Part shown: in pieces, positions 25,501 through 37,900 of the stretch
Numbering within the stretch: the first letter of the stretch is position 1
Layout of the letters: each line of letters opens with the position of its first letter
Assembly: GCA_904063045.1 (NCBI GenBank)
Contig: CAJFCJ010000012.1
Location: 1,240,001 to 1,304,000, forward strand
Length of the DNA stretch: 64,000 bases
Source of the DNA: Dimorphilus gyrociliatus
Lineage: Eukaryota; Annelida; Polychaeta; Dinophilidae
Direction: 5' to 3'
Notes under the pieces: generated by a model
Seen by the model: the letters and a program-made list of their open reading frames with translations, nothing else
Told to the model about the DNA's origin: nothing
Databases searched by the model: none
Made by a program: the position numbers and the translations under genes

Positions 25501-26067
25501 ATCGGCGGTTCTATATAGTTCAAAAGCATTATTAGGCGATCGCAAATCATAGCGGCCAACCCCGTATTGAGGGCTATCCGGATCGTTGGCGGGCGTTAAA
25601 TCGATAGCTTTCATGGTATGTTCCAAAACATTTAATCTATAAACGACAGCGTCGAAAGACGGCCTATTGTCATTCAAGTCTTTGATGAGAATGTACAGCT
25701 GAACAACTCGAAATATGCTTTTCGGCTGGATACCAACGTCAACTTCGATCGAACAGGATACAGCACCTGGACAAATTTCATCTCGGTCAATTCTACTCCG
25801 CACTCTAACAATACCATTTGAACTAATTGAAAATAAGTGCGAATAATCTCTTTGAGATTTAGGTAAGAATTCAAACCACAGTGTTTTTAACTGTTCATTC
25901 GTAAAGGTTGAGCCAACTTGAGCATCTTGAAAGACGTTACAGATAGTTTTATTAATTGCAATTTCTTCGAGAATTTCATAATTGAGTTTTGAATTCAACG
26001 ACGCAGAGACGCTGGTATATAGAGTAGAGAGAAGAAGGAAACGAACACAATACATGATCGAACGCAT
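19529..26067 (-). CDS. Non-clustered protocadherin, seven cadherin repeats, 3 coding exons
   Basis: Calcium-dependent adhesion protein of the cell surface. Exons: 26067-23395, 20064-19953, 19806-19529; phases are 0 then 1, total 1,020 residues. The start is the ATG opening MRSIMYCVRFLL, a signal peptide; the frame is open further upstream but has no ATG there. Seven cadherin repeats are marked by linkers DLNDNRP (about 133), DANDHPP (235), DTNAHSP (340), DKNDNSP (450), DVNDEIP (551) and DANDNFP (654), with LDRE motifs within repeats. The third linker (DTNAHS) lacks the usual Asn-Asp pair. The TM helix is at about 780-802. The tail contains SNADSGDSGRGPSEEG and KSVSF, resembling conserved tail motifs of delta protocadherins. 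Strong acceptor CTTTCAG at 26158-26164 just upstream of the start suggests a 5' UTR intron and a distant promoter. The seven-repeat layout fits the delta-1 type. Confidence 0.93.
20065..23394 (-). other. 3.3 kb protocadherin intron
   Basis: This phase-0 intron separates the exon ending HCKE from VKQGVEDNN. It contains no recognisable gene. Its right part (about 22440-22830) has purine-rich, GAGA-like tracts, and the scattered short frames have no domain. Optional tail exons for alternative splicing could hide here. Confidence 0.6.
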
Positions 26068-26156
26068 CAGAGAATCGAAGACGGAATATCCTCTCGTAGA
26101 ACGCTTATGTAATTTCAAGAGCGTCACCGGTCCTTTTCCAACATTGACACCTTTCT

Positions 26157-26164
26157 CCTGAAAG
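26157..26164 (-). other. Probable 5' UTR splice acceptor of the protocadherin
   Basis: The minus strand reads ACTTTCAG|G after a pyrimidine-rich stretch, about 90 bases before the chosen ATG. This implies that transcription starts further right, perhaps in the E-box cluster. Confidence 0.5.
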
Positions 26165-26936
26165 TTGTAGAGTTAGTTTAAGTTTGTTTTAATTGTACAC
26201 CTAAGCATATAATCTAATTATTTATCGCATACATTTATTAACAAGAAAAGAAAGGAAAGAGTTTACGCGCTAATAGAATCATGGAGTGAACGGGACGGGA
26301 GCAATTAATGTCTCTGCTAAAGACAATAGGATCAATTAGTACAAAACAAGCTTATGGGAGCAAGGCTGGAAATTTTTCTACTTTGGTGACAATAGCTTGA
26401 GGGCCGAAATTGGAGATCGATGAATAAACAATATCTATCAATAGAAGAGCATGCAGCTAACACGTTTCGCATTGAACGTCAAACTGACCGCAAAATCTGC
26501 AATTATCTCAACTTACAAAAAAGAAAGAAAAAACAGTCTCGTGCCAAAATTATCTGTGGAAAATATAGAAAGAGTTCGCATCCTTTTGCTAAAAAGGGTC
26601 ATTAATTTTAAATAAACTGAACTTTTAACAACCCCTAAACGTTTTTTGTTATACAATTTCTGAAAGTTTGCCAAGCTTAGGTGGGTTATAAACGTTCAAA
26701 TTTTATGGACGTTCGGACAGTAAAAGGTGTGAGAAATTGCGCTACGAATTGTTCACGGGTCCCTAACTCAATGTCCTTTGAAGTTACAAAACTCCCCTTT
26801 ACTCTCTTCTCTTAATCGGCACGTTCCTACATCGATCTACTAAACATTTTTAATATATTGTAAATGTACAAGCAGAGACGCGTTCATATTCAAAACTGTA
26901 AGGGATTTTGTATTGTTTTTAAAACGCCTCCATTCC

Positions 26937-28649
26937 CACGTGTGTCGTTTCTTCCGTCAGCCAAATGTATAATTAAAATAAACACTTTCAAATGTGCTAG
27001 CCCGTGTATATGCACGTGTTGAGAATATGAAATGTAATTTTATGTTGGAAGTATACTATATGACAAATATTGAGCATTGTATATATGCATGGCTAACCAT
27101 TCATGGAAAAAGGTTCTATCTCGTTTATCATGAGTATGATAAATGTCTTTAGAGAAAGTTGGCGTCGAAACTAGATCATACATTAAAAAGGAAATTTTAT
27201 ATTTAAGATATTTAAGTAGAGGCGGCAGACGAATCCGTTAGACAAAAAATGCATATCCGCGAAGCAAACGAAATATATAGTTACATAATCTAATTCTTAA
27301 GCAAACTTACCAGTCGATTGAAATTTCAATTCCTCGATTATTTAGAAAATATTCCCTCTTTGTAGGCTGGAAATATTTCAAATATAAGTTGCAGATAAAT
27401 GCTCTGGGTAAATGTAGTTGTTGAAAAATTAGTCTTCTCGAAATAGAACACAAATAGTGCAATTAAATAAAATGCCAAAAATGATTTTTCAGAAAATGCG
27501 TATGCCTTCTCCAACTTTTCAATACAGAATGGCTGTTTCGCTTACAGCGTTTGAACGTTTGGTAAAATTGTGAAAGCTGATTCGTTGAGCAGTTGACTAA
27601 TGACTGAGCCTCTAGGGTGTCACGTGACAGATATGAGAAGGAGGAGGGGGGGTTCCAAGTAACAAAGCTTTTTCAGTGGGGTGGGTAAGAGGGACATTTG
27701 ACCACTGCTCCTGTCGTCTACTATTCCTGTGAAGTTCGTCAGTTTGGTCAGTGTCGTTAAAAGTCAAAGACAATAGATGACTTTAACAATTATGAACAAT
27801 CGTATGAGCGTTGACAGCCACTACCCTCTACAGGGGGTTCTTTTCGTAGCCCGCCCTCCCGCCGTAGGCGACCGCTCGTTTTTTTAAACAGATTGCCAAC
27901 TTCATTACTTGACAGGTTATGACGTAACAGATCGATCGTAACGTAAAACATATACGTTAGTTGGCCTCATATTGTTATGTATTTGATTAATGTCCTGTCG
28001 TTTTTCTATACTGGAAGCTCGTTTATTTGCCATCAACAGTCAGCTGTGTATTTAGGGCAGACGACGAATAATTAACTGCTTTCAATAAATTATCGAAATC
28101 GATTAGGCATTTGTCATTTTAAAAAGCGAAACCTCTTGAAAGAGAAAGCCGAGACGGAGAGTTTCAGGTATTAGTAAGAAATAAATAAAGAAAAGAAGTA
28201 AGGTGCGACTGTTTTTATTCAAAGCAGCCGCTCATTCACTACGGCGAAAACGTTCCATTTCAGCTGTAACAATATTTAGAATGTTTTTGCCAAATCGCGT
28301 CCATAAAAGTAAGCTCGCTTGAGGTTAAAGGTTGGAGGCGGCCGGGATGGACGTTCGATATATGATGGATCAATTAGGGTTAGGGGAATGTTTATAAAAA
28401 TAACAAAGTATCGCACATAGAAGGTCTGCAACTCTGGACACACATATGCACGTATAAAATATACATAAATACATCACGTGCATGTGCCATAAGAGGAATA
28501 AATTTGCAATAAAAATTCGTTCTACTCTATCGACCCTCAATACACTTTCTCATCTCTGTGAATTCAACCAACTGAACATAAAGTTTAGTAATAAAACGGA
28601 ATTACAAACGTCCCTTGCGGACTAAAGGTCTATAGTTTTAAGTCACGTG
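26937..28649. promoter_or_regulatory. Cluster of five CACGTG E-boxes
   Basis: CACGTG occurs at 26937-26942, 27013-27018, 27621-27626, 28475-28480 and 28644-28649. The third is within the palindrome GTCACGTGAC, the form bound by MiT/TFE and USF factors. By base composition about 0.2 would be expected in 1.7 kb. The position upstream of the protocadherin suggests a promoter or enhancer; that role is inferred. Confidence 0.45.
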
Positions 28650-31600
28650 GTAGTAGCTTACATAATCAAGAAATCGTTCCATCTGTCTACGGTAAGTTAT
28701 CCTGACACGGTGTCTGATTTCGAGTCAATTGCAATAAGGCTAATGAGCGCTTAGTATTAAGAGAGACGCTAAGACCGTATATTTTGACTAATTATTTCGA
28801 ATTAACACACCTGGACGAATTTAACACCCGTTTAAAATCTATCAAACTTTAAGCATTGATGGTCACCTCGATAAGGTTTCAAATTTCTCATAAGCCTTTA
28901 AACCGATATTAGGTCGTTTTCAACGCTAAGAATTTGATCTCTACTCTGCAACTAATTTGCATATAATCTCTTGATAACTTTAATCCGCTAATGCGACAAA
29001 ACAAACGAACAACAATCGAAAAATGCAGCAACAAACAGCTACTGCACCGCTGTAAAGCGACGCAAAGGATTAGATTGTTTACAAGAGCTTCCAACTGTCA
29101 CAAGGCAACAGGACCCCGCTCCCGAACGCGTTCCTTCCATATGTATATACACGCGCGTAAGAGTTATACACGAAGTAGACAAAGACGAGACAGAACCTCT
29201 TTATTCTACGCCTCCCAGTTCTCACACAGCTTGCCTTGAGTAAACGAATTCGGTTAGATGATCGGTCGATAAGGGGCGCATCTGTTCTGTCTTATAAACT
29301 CTTAAGCGTCGATCCTCATTCCCATCGGTGGCCACTTGTCGAAAGAACGATGACTTCACCCCCGACCTCTTCAATAGTTTACGCTTACCTGTCATATACG
29401 GTCGTTTGACTATTTGATTAATAGTTTACCTTTAGCCTCTGTCATAATTCCCATCTCGATAATCTAATCAGAGCTATTTGAACACCTCTACAAAATAAGT
29501 ACAGGTAATCAAGGGACGAAAGGGATTCAACAGCCTCACAGTTGGATGTCCGATAACGATCCAGAGGCGCCAACGGCATTTCTCTTTCCTAACACCCTAA
29601 ATATAAAAATGCATTAAAAAGTATAAAAGAGAGGAGGAATAATAGGAAGGTACGAAAGATAAGAGGAAGAAATTTAAAGTTCATTCTTCCGCTTTCTCCT
29701 AGTGGACGGTAAAATGAAAAGATCACAAAAAACTAAACAGAAGCCTGTTACATCATAAAAGAAAAACAAAAGCGATAAGAAAAAGGACAGACTTTTAATT
29801 AACTACACGAGCGGTGAAATCGTAATTTCACCTTATAACCGTTACTCCATACTAAGAATTTCCTCTTTTTTTAATACTGTATACTATATATGAGATTAAT
29901 TTCAATCATATATAATAGTCTATGCAATTTATAACTAAATTCCCGTCGCTCAAACCTTTTTTTCACAACAATTTCCAAAATAGAACGTACACAGGTTAAG
30001 AGGCGAGTAAATTAAAGCGTAGACGAACAGCAAACAAGACGAGTGTTTGATAGAGACGGTGGCCCCCTTCCCCTTCTAAAGGGCTCAGTAACTCGAGTGT
30101 ATGTGTACGGAGAGTATTCGGTCCTATTCGGTTCTTTGATCTACTCGTCGCAGCTGTGGCGGACGCTACGTTCACCGTCCTACTATTATGCAACATACCA
30201 AAGAGTGAACCGCAAATTAATTTTGCTTAAAAACGTGCCGACTCAACTCGAAGTCGCGCGTGCGTGAAAATGCCTCTCTTTAATATAATGGGAAGATTTA
30301 CATATTATGCCATTCTCCTCCCTCCGCCTATTCTATTTTTAAGAAAGGAACTCGTTCCGCATTCGATTTTTTTCAACCGTTAAAAATTTCAAATGAATCC
30401 TCATTTCCGTCACGACAAACGGTTGTTTGTCCATATGAGGCAAAAGTGTGTATGGAACGAATTTAAATAAAAAAAACCAGTAAAAAAACCGATTTAGCTT
30501 ATCAGAAAGGATAAGGTAAATGTTTACGCGTAAGGCATTTGATGTGACTTTTCCTTGCCTCCGGCTATTGAAAAAATTCACCACTGGTCACGTCTAAGGT
30601 CGAGCTGCGTGTAATAAATCACCGTTGTAAAATTTCCCATGACTAGAAGAGCATATAACGGCAATAACGGCACGAGCCGTCGTTTGTTTTTAAATCGATT
30701 TGCTACGCTTTCGCTAGTATGTTGTATACAGTATACATACTAATTAATATGCATGAGTGAACTGGTAATTCACCTTTGCGCTCGTATAAGCGTTTGTATT
30801 TATTCCTCTTACCTTTTACCATATAGTAATCGTATCGCTTTCGGCATCACTTTCACTAATTTGCATGCTTATCGTTCTAGTCAAAAGTTTTGAATCTAAA
30901 AAGCGTTCAATTTGGCGATATCACGTTGCGCTTTTTGGTAAAAAAAATTCTTAAGAGTTTTCAAGATTTAACTATGGTCTTTTCTTGTTTTTTTCCCTAT
31001 TCAAGCCCTATACGATATCTATCTTCAATCAGAAGGAAAAACTCGTTCAAATGCTTACATATGGCGGGGCATTTTTCCTTTTTATTACCGCATTCTTTGA
31101 ATCGGTCTTTCTTCCCATTCTCCTCCCCTTTAATAATTGATTTCCTCTACAATCGGTCGCGAGCAATTTTCGAAAGTGTCACAGATAACAAAAGTCGGAG
31201 ATCGAGATCCGAATAAATACTAACCGCCCCACTTTTCACTGTCCAATGCCGCTTTGTAATTATTCGTAGGCAAAAAGCAATTAAAATACGCGGGACCGCC
31301 GTCCTAACATTCCCCAATCTATTTGCACCTAAGCGACCTTTGGTAAACGTGAAGAGATGTCAGTAATGTTGAATAGTACTTAGATAATAATTGATTTAAT
31401 TGCTATACAATTTATTGCTTAATTTAGTCCTGAAAGAATCTCTAGAGGGTAGTCAGTCCCAAATATATTATCTAGGTGAAATCTTATAAAAATAATGAAA
31501 GAATTAACAATACCGTGTGGACGAAGTAACTATGCATCTATATATAATAGCGTTTATACAATTTGACATAAAAAAAACAGGAAAGAAAAATATCGTATCA

Positions 31601-32826
31601 CGCGAAGAAGTAGGCTGAAGTAAGTTTATTCCTATAATCATCTCGGCAGATGTTTGCGGCTATACAATAAAATATTAGAATTATCTCTGTTAGACGCGTT
31701 TAATTACCTTCACTTCGAATCGGAGGTAGGTCGGAACCTTTTCGCTCCGATAAATCTCACCTTTAACGATATTACAAACGTATCGTATAACGGTAACGGC
31801 TGCAAAAAGTGTTATAATAAAGTCATTCGGTATCGATTGCCAAATCAATTGAAAATACCGAAATATTATATCTAAACCGTTTTTTGTGTATTATTCTCCT
31901 ATTTGCAATTGTTACTCAAAGAAAAGAGGGGAGGAGTTTGTAATGAATACAATATGAACTCTTAAAAGATTACTTTGAGAGGGTAACGGAAAAAAATACC
32001 TATTAAACGTTAACGGAACTTTACAACCCTGTCCTAATCGTTCAAGCCATCTGCTTTTTATAGAATGGGTAGTGACCCTGTCGCTTTCGGCTATTAGCTT
32101 TTTCCGGTTGGCCGTAATGATCCCTTAATTAGAGTACTCAGTCAAAAATTATCTCAATCCACCAAAACAACATTCGAGAAATAGAGCGTACTTGTTAATA
32201 GCCGTCTACATATTGTTTGCTAATCGTACTAGTCAGTTTTATTATCATGCTATTAGCCTCAACCGGATATTTATCAAAGAAGGGCAAGGTAAAAATTGTG
32301 ATAGGGAAAATTTTTATATACAGCAGATACATATTTATAATAAGGTCTTTGTTACTTAGTATTTGTAAGAGTTCTTTAATTAAAAAGATGGGTTTGAAAA
32401 GGTGAAAGGAGCTTCATCTGGTAAATTACTATAACAACGTCCCAGCGTTGAAAGAAGGGTGATTGAATTTCTTGACCAGCTTTTATAATGTTAGCGTGGG
32501 ATATGGCCCTAATTTCATGTCTGCACGGGTAAAGCTGTATAATCTCCAAAATAGAGTACTTTCTTACCCTTTCATTTTCGAAATTATACTCCACGAAACC
32601 AAACTTTCCTTCACTTTTGTTGGCGTAAAGTTCAAGCATTCAGATGAGTAATCGTTGAGGGAACAAATAAAGATTCCGCTTTAATTAAACCCATCCGGTC
32701 TAGAATACGGTAATTGAATAGTTAGCATGTAATGAAGGCTTGAGTCCACTTTACCGTAAGGATTCCAAGGCGTTGCTCGGTTAGCCGACATCCGGAAGCA
32801 GCCTATAAGACATCCTGTTTTGGGGG

Positions 32827-32847
32827 AGGGTTGGCGTGACCAACCCT
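32827..32847. other. GC-rich hairpin in the gene desert
   Basis: AGGGTTGG and CCAACCCT form an 8-base stem around a CGTGA loop, inside a locally GC-richer stretch (about 32740-32900). It might be part of a structured RNA, but I recognise no family. Confidence 0.35.
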
Positions 32848-33760
32848 AAACCCACATGAAATATGGTGCGGGTGACGTTTCCAAGTAGGAAAGCCATCAG
32901 AAAAAGTGCATATGTTTGCCCTTCAAAATTACATCCGCTTTAGCGGCTCTCATTGTCTTCTTTTAATAAACTCCTAATTACTTGCAAAACGGATAAAGAA
33001 CTGCCTACTCGGACACTTAGTTATGCGTTGAGTTGCGCAATTAAACGAAAGATTGTTGAAACAATGGATAATGAGCGGCGCCCCTTTAATTAAGTGTAAA
33101 GTAGGCCAGTAGAATGGAATGTTTACATATCATTACACGCAAGTGTTTAGAAAGGAGCGAAGCTTTGCCATTTTATGCAATTCTACCTTCATATATTGAC
33201 GAAACTGCTATCATTTTCTAACCTTATTGAATTTTTTTGTTGACAATGAAAATTATACGTAAAGTGTTTGAACACTTCTGTCTAATCTTTTTCGCTCCAT
33301 TTAACCTCTATAACAAGTTTTATTATTATTATTATTCAACAGAAGGAGAAGATAAAAAAATGAAAAGATTTTTTTTTAGGAATAAGCCAATAAATTCTCT
33401 TGTTCAAATGTATTCAAATATTTCAAATTTATAAAGTTTAACGAATCATATGACGCGTCGTTGACATCGGTATAGTAAATTGTATACTAAAGAATAATCC
33501 GTTGACTAAATATCTAGTTTGTTCGCTAATTTGTTTACCTGTCGAAACGTAAGACGAAATGTTTTCGAAACAATTAACGATCTCTACCTTGTTGTATACA
33601 CATCGTATGTATATTTCAGGCTACTGACAGATGGATTTAGATAACCATTGTTCAATTCAATTTCTACGTGCCTGAAACGAATGTACGGTTTGTACGTGTA
33701 CGTACACGAAAGGCCACCTATCGTTCATAGAGACTTCTATCATCGGAAATATTTTTAGAA

Positions 33761-33773
33761 CATAGATGGCGCT
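33761..33773 (+). promoter_or_regulatory. CTCF-like motif upstream of the GABA-B gene
   Basis: Reads CATAGATGGCGCT, containing the exact AGATGGCGC core, 1.1 kb upstream of the GABA-B receptor start codon. Confidence 0.45.
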
Positions 33774-34916
33774 CTACAACGAATATTACATTATAATTTA
33801 GATAAAAGGTTTGTTGTATAAGGTATCATATCTAACTACTATTTCATTTACTACTATGCTTATTAAAGTCTAAAAATATGAAATTTGCTGATTGAGTATT
33901 TTCCGCATGGAATTGAAAGGAAGATTAACTGAACGTACATATATCCACACAGTCATTGTTTAATTGAATCACTATCTAAATTTTGAACGATGTTCGATTT
34001 AAAAAGATCATATGATTTAATATTCTAAATGTAATTAAAAAAGTAGTGAAACTTTCAACTATTGAGATTTATAAGAAAAGGAAGAGCAAACAACAACTGT
34101 TCTAAGTTGTTTTTGGCTGCCTATCCCTTTCCCTAAAGCTCGTTTTTATTTTAAATTGTTAAGATAAATATAAATAGAACGTAGTGAAGGAATGGAAAAC
34201 TAGATGGAGCGTAAGAAACTTAGAAGCTATGACATGTAAAAGAAGAAGAAAGTCTCTGTAGAATATTAAAAGAATCCGTTACGATTATTATACTATGTCA
34301 ATACATATATTTCTTACGTATATACGAATACGACAACGCACGTGCTTAATGGGTTGTACCTTCTTCAAAAAAATAATTATGAAATTTCTTTTGCTTTTAC
34401 AAACAGTCTTTCTTCGTTTACTGTATATAAACAATGGGAGGCTGTTGTTGGTATTGTGCTTTTACCATTATTACATGCGTAGAATTTATTCAATTGACAG
34501 AGTTGGATCATGCGATTTAACACAACTTATTTTTCTCTGACGCTTCTTTAATCTTATTTAATATTTAAGTTGGTTAGGACTAATTTGAAAGATATATTTC
34601 AACACCACCTACTTTCATTTAGAGTCGCTTTTCATTGACTCTTTATTTATTTATTTCTCTCTTCCTCCGTTGTCCATTCCCACTCTATTCCCTATTCCTT
34701 TCCTTTTTTTCCATTTCTCTTTTCTGCTTGTTATTGTGCCAACTGGTGTGCGTGTCTGTCTGTCTGTCTCTCTCGCTCTCTTTCCCCTCCCTCCCTCTAT
34801 CTATATATCGCCGTTTCGCTCTCACGTTCCACACAGCGCCGCCTCAATAGTCGTACTCATTTTCGAACGCTGCTATCGACGGTCAGGATTTTACCTTGGT
34901 TTGAAAAAAGAAAGGA

Positions 34917-37900
34917 ATGTTTGCTTATAGATTATTGATAGGTCATCAATATGCTCTGTTCTTCCTCTGTTTCGGACCATTCAGCTGTGTTGGAAAAGCA
35001 TCTGATTGTTGTTCAAACTCAAATGTGTCTGAAAGGACTCGAAATGGTTTATTAAAAGTGAATATAGGGGGATTATTTGAACTTGAAAATTCAACATCTA
35101 AACCAGAGTTTATAGCTGCAAATCTAGCAATCGATCATGTGAATAAAGGAGGATTCGTACCTGGGATTCGATTATCCTTATTCGAGAATGATACGAAGGT
35201 ATAGAGAAGAGGGAATTGTGTTTACTTTGACGCACAGTCGCTTTGAATATTTTATGAAATAACTATATACATCAATATCCATCGATATCTAATAACGAAT
35301 TTCAGTGTTGTATTACAAAACAAAGCATTCTTAAATCGCTTTGAATATATAGGATTATTAAGTATATTTAAAATATGAACAAAAAACCATTTATCTCTTC
35401 AAATGCATATTTCTCCTCTATATTGTATATATAATTTATTTAATTGCATAATTTCGTATTCTTAATTAACAGTGTGACCCCGGACGAGGAGCTGATGCCT
35501 TCTACGATTTTATGTACAAAAAACCAAAATTGTTCTTTCTAGTTGGAACAAAGTGTTCGGAGGTTGCTAAAGCTCTTGCTGAAATTGTACCCTACTGGAA
35601 TTTGCTATTTGTACATATAAGTCTTTGATCTAAAAATAAATTAAATTTATTAATAAAAAATATATAGAAATACATGTAACTAACTTCTAAAATAGTTAAA
35701 TGTCAAGGTTTTCTTGGCCTTTTGCAGATTTCCTACGGAGCGGTTTCACCAGCTTTAAGTGACCGGGAAAAATACCCAACATTCTTCCGTACAGCAGCAG
35801 CAGACTCTTCTCATAATGATGCTAGAATTCAATTTTTTAGAAATTTTAATTGGAGTACATTTGCAACAATTCATCAAGACCAAGAAATTTTCTCTCTGGT
35901 AAGATTTTACTCATTGGTATCTAGTTAAAGTTTATTATTTATCTTTATTTATGTCTTCATACTGTTTCCTCATTAGTTTATCTTTGTCATCAACTATTTT
36001 TTATTCCTACAATTTCTTTCTTTCATATCCACCCATTCAATTATCCACTTCTCTTTTACTCTCTTTGTCATTGTCGTCTCTGTCTTACTTTGTCGGCGTC
36101 TCTTTCTTTCTCTCTCTCTCTCTTTCGTTCTCTATCTCAAACGCACTCTTGCTGTTTATTAGCATACGAAACTAATTTACATTAACGACTTCACTTTATT
36201 ACCCCTCTTCCTTAATTTCATCTTCTTAGGGGAGTGATTTTTTCAATATCTATTTACATACTATGATTTTTCTTATAATATATATTAGGCAATTAATGAT
36301 CTTACGAGAGCTTTAGAAAAAGCGAATATGACTATTGAAATGGCAACTACTTTCCGGGGAACAGGATCAGATGTCAGTGTCAAAATGAACATGTTGAAGG
36401 TTTTATAAATAATGTATTAGATTTAACAAAAATTACGCAATTATATTGTTTCATTATTAGGAGGCCGATGCGAGAATTATCATAGGATCTTTTCAGGAGG
36501 ATGCTGCAAGACAAGTATTCTGTGAGGTTTGTAGCTTTCCCCTATCTACTTAAGTCCAAACTTAAATTAAAAAAAGATTATCTTTTTGATTAGGCTTATA
36601 AACTTGGATTACATAGTCCACGCTATATTTGGGTTTTACATGGTTGGTATTCTCCTTCATGGTGGAAAGACCCAAAGGGAACTACTTGTAAAAGTGAAGA
36701 ACTTTTAATAGCTGTAGATGGTTATATCAGCGTCGACAGCGTCTCAGTTTTTCGGGATGCGCAAACTTCTGACAAGGGAATTTCTGGATTAACTGCAGAC
36801 GAATTTGCCACATTACTAGCTAAGGAAACAAATCAAATTCCATCAATACACGCTCCACTAGCTTATGATGCCATATGGGCTTTAGCCTATGTTTTACGAA
36901 AATATCAATTAAATAGATATATACCAAAATTGAGCGATTTTAACTATTCAACTAAAAATGGCTCTGAAATTGTCGCACTCCTTTCAAATCTCCTGTCAAA
37001 CCTTGAATTTACTGGAGTATCGGTTAGTTTTCGTAGCTTGATACTTAATGTCTTAGTTTCATTTTCGTAAGAGCTTAATTTTTTTTTACGACGGCTTAAA
37101 GTATATAAGTTAATAAAAATTCAAATTAAGTAGAAAGATTTAATTGAGCTATTGACGAGAAATGGGATTACCAATATATTCTCGTTATTTTTAGGGCCCA
37201 GTTTCCTTTCATGGATCAGATAGGCAGGGCGTAAGCGTTTTGGAGCAAAATCAACGAGGTATGAAGAGAATAGTTGCTTTATTCTATCCAGAAAAGAATA
37301 GTCTTGATTTTAATTGTAAATCCTGTAAACAGATTTACTGGAAGAATGGAAAGGTTAAAGTGTAGAATAAATCTTGTCGTGCGTTTTAATTAACCTTTGA
37401 CATAATCAGGTTCCAAAAGATAAGAAAATGGTAATTACGCAAGCTCAACGAATTGATGAGGATACCTTCATAGCCGTCTGCGTTATATCTATATTTGGAA
37501 TTACGGTTGCTATATCATTTCTCATCTTTAATTTATATTACAGGAAATTAAAGTAAATAAAATCTATTATTAGTTTCAATAGCTAAGATGCTACTTATAA
37601 ATATTCTACTAGTTTTCATTGTCTTATTAAACAGATACATAAAATTATCTAGCCCTAAGTTGAACGATATGGCACTGATTGGTTGTATTCTGGTTTATAC
37701 GTCTGTAATACTATTTGGCCTAGATGATGGTAACGTTAAGGAGGAACATTTTGCGGTAATTTGTTCGGTAAGTCCAATCATTTGTGTTTAAGGCAAGAAG
37801 ATGAAGGAAACGCTCTTTTGTATTTGTATTTCTTGTTTTCTTTTTCTTTACAGTCTAGAGCATTTTTGCTTGCAGCCGGTTTCTCGGCAGCATTTGGCGC

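Larger units (their letters stand above)
26165..34916. other. 8.7 kb gene desert between divergent protocadherin and GABA-B genes
   Basis: The longest stretch without a gene. It lies between two divergently transcribed neural genes and so probably holds regulatory DNA. Visible items: a CACGTG cluster (26937-28649), GC-richer patches at about 27600-27900 and 29100-29350, a nuclear-receptor-like repeat AGGTTAAAGGTTG at 28322-28334, a hairpin at 32827-32847, a CTCF-like motif at 33761-33773 and a TGTC/TC repeat near 34750-34785. Small frames here show no domain or signal peptide I trust. Confidence 0.6.

Noticed and set aside
26068-26127. Upstream extension of the protocadherin frame by 20 codons
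   Set aside because: The frame is open but its first codon is GTG; the first ATG (26067) opens a proper signal peptide.
35951-36175. Plus-strand Ser/Leu frame within the GABA-B gene
   Set aside because: It lies wholly in a pyrimidine-rich intron whose flanking exons join in frame without it.
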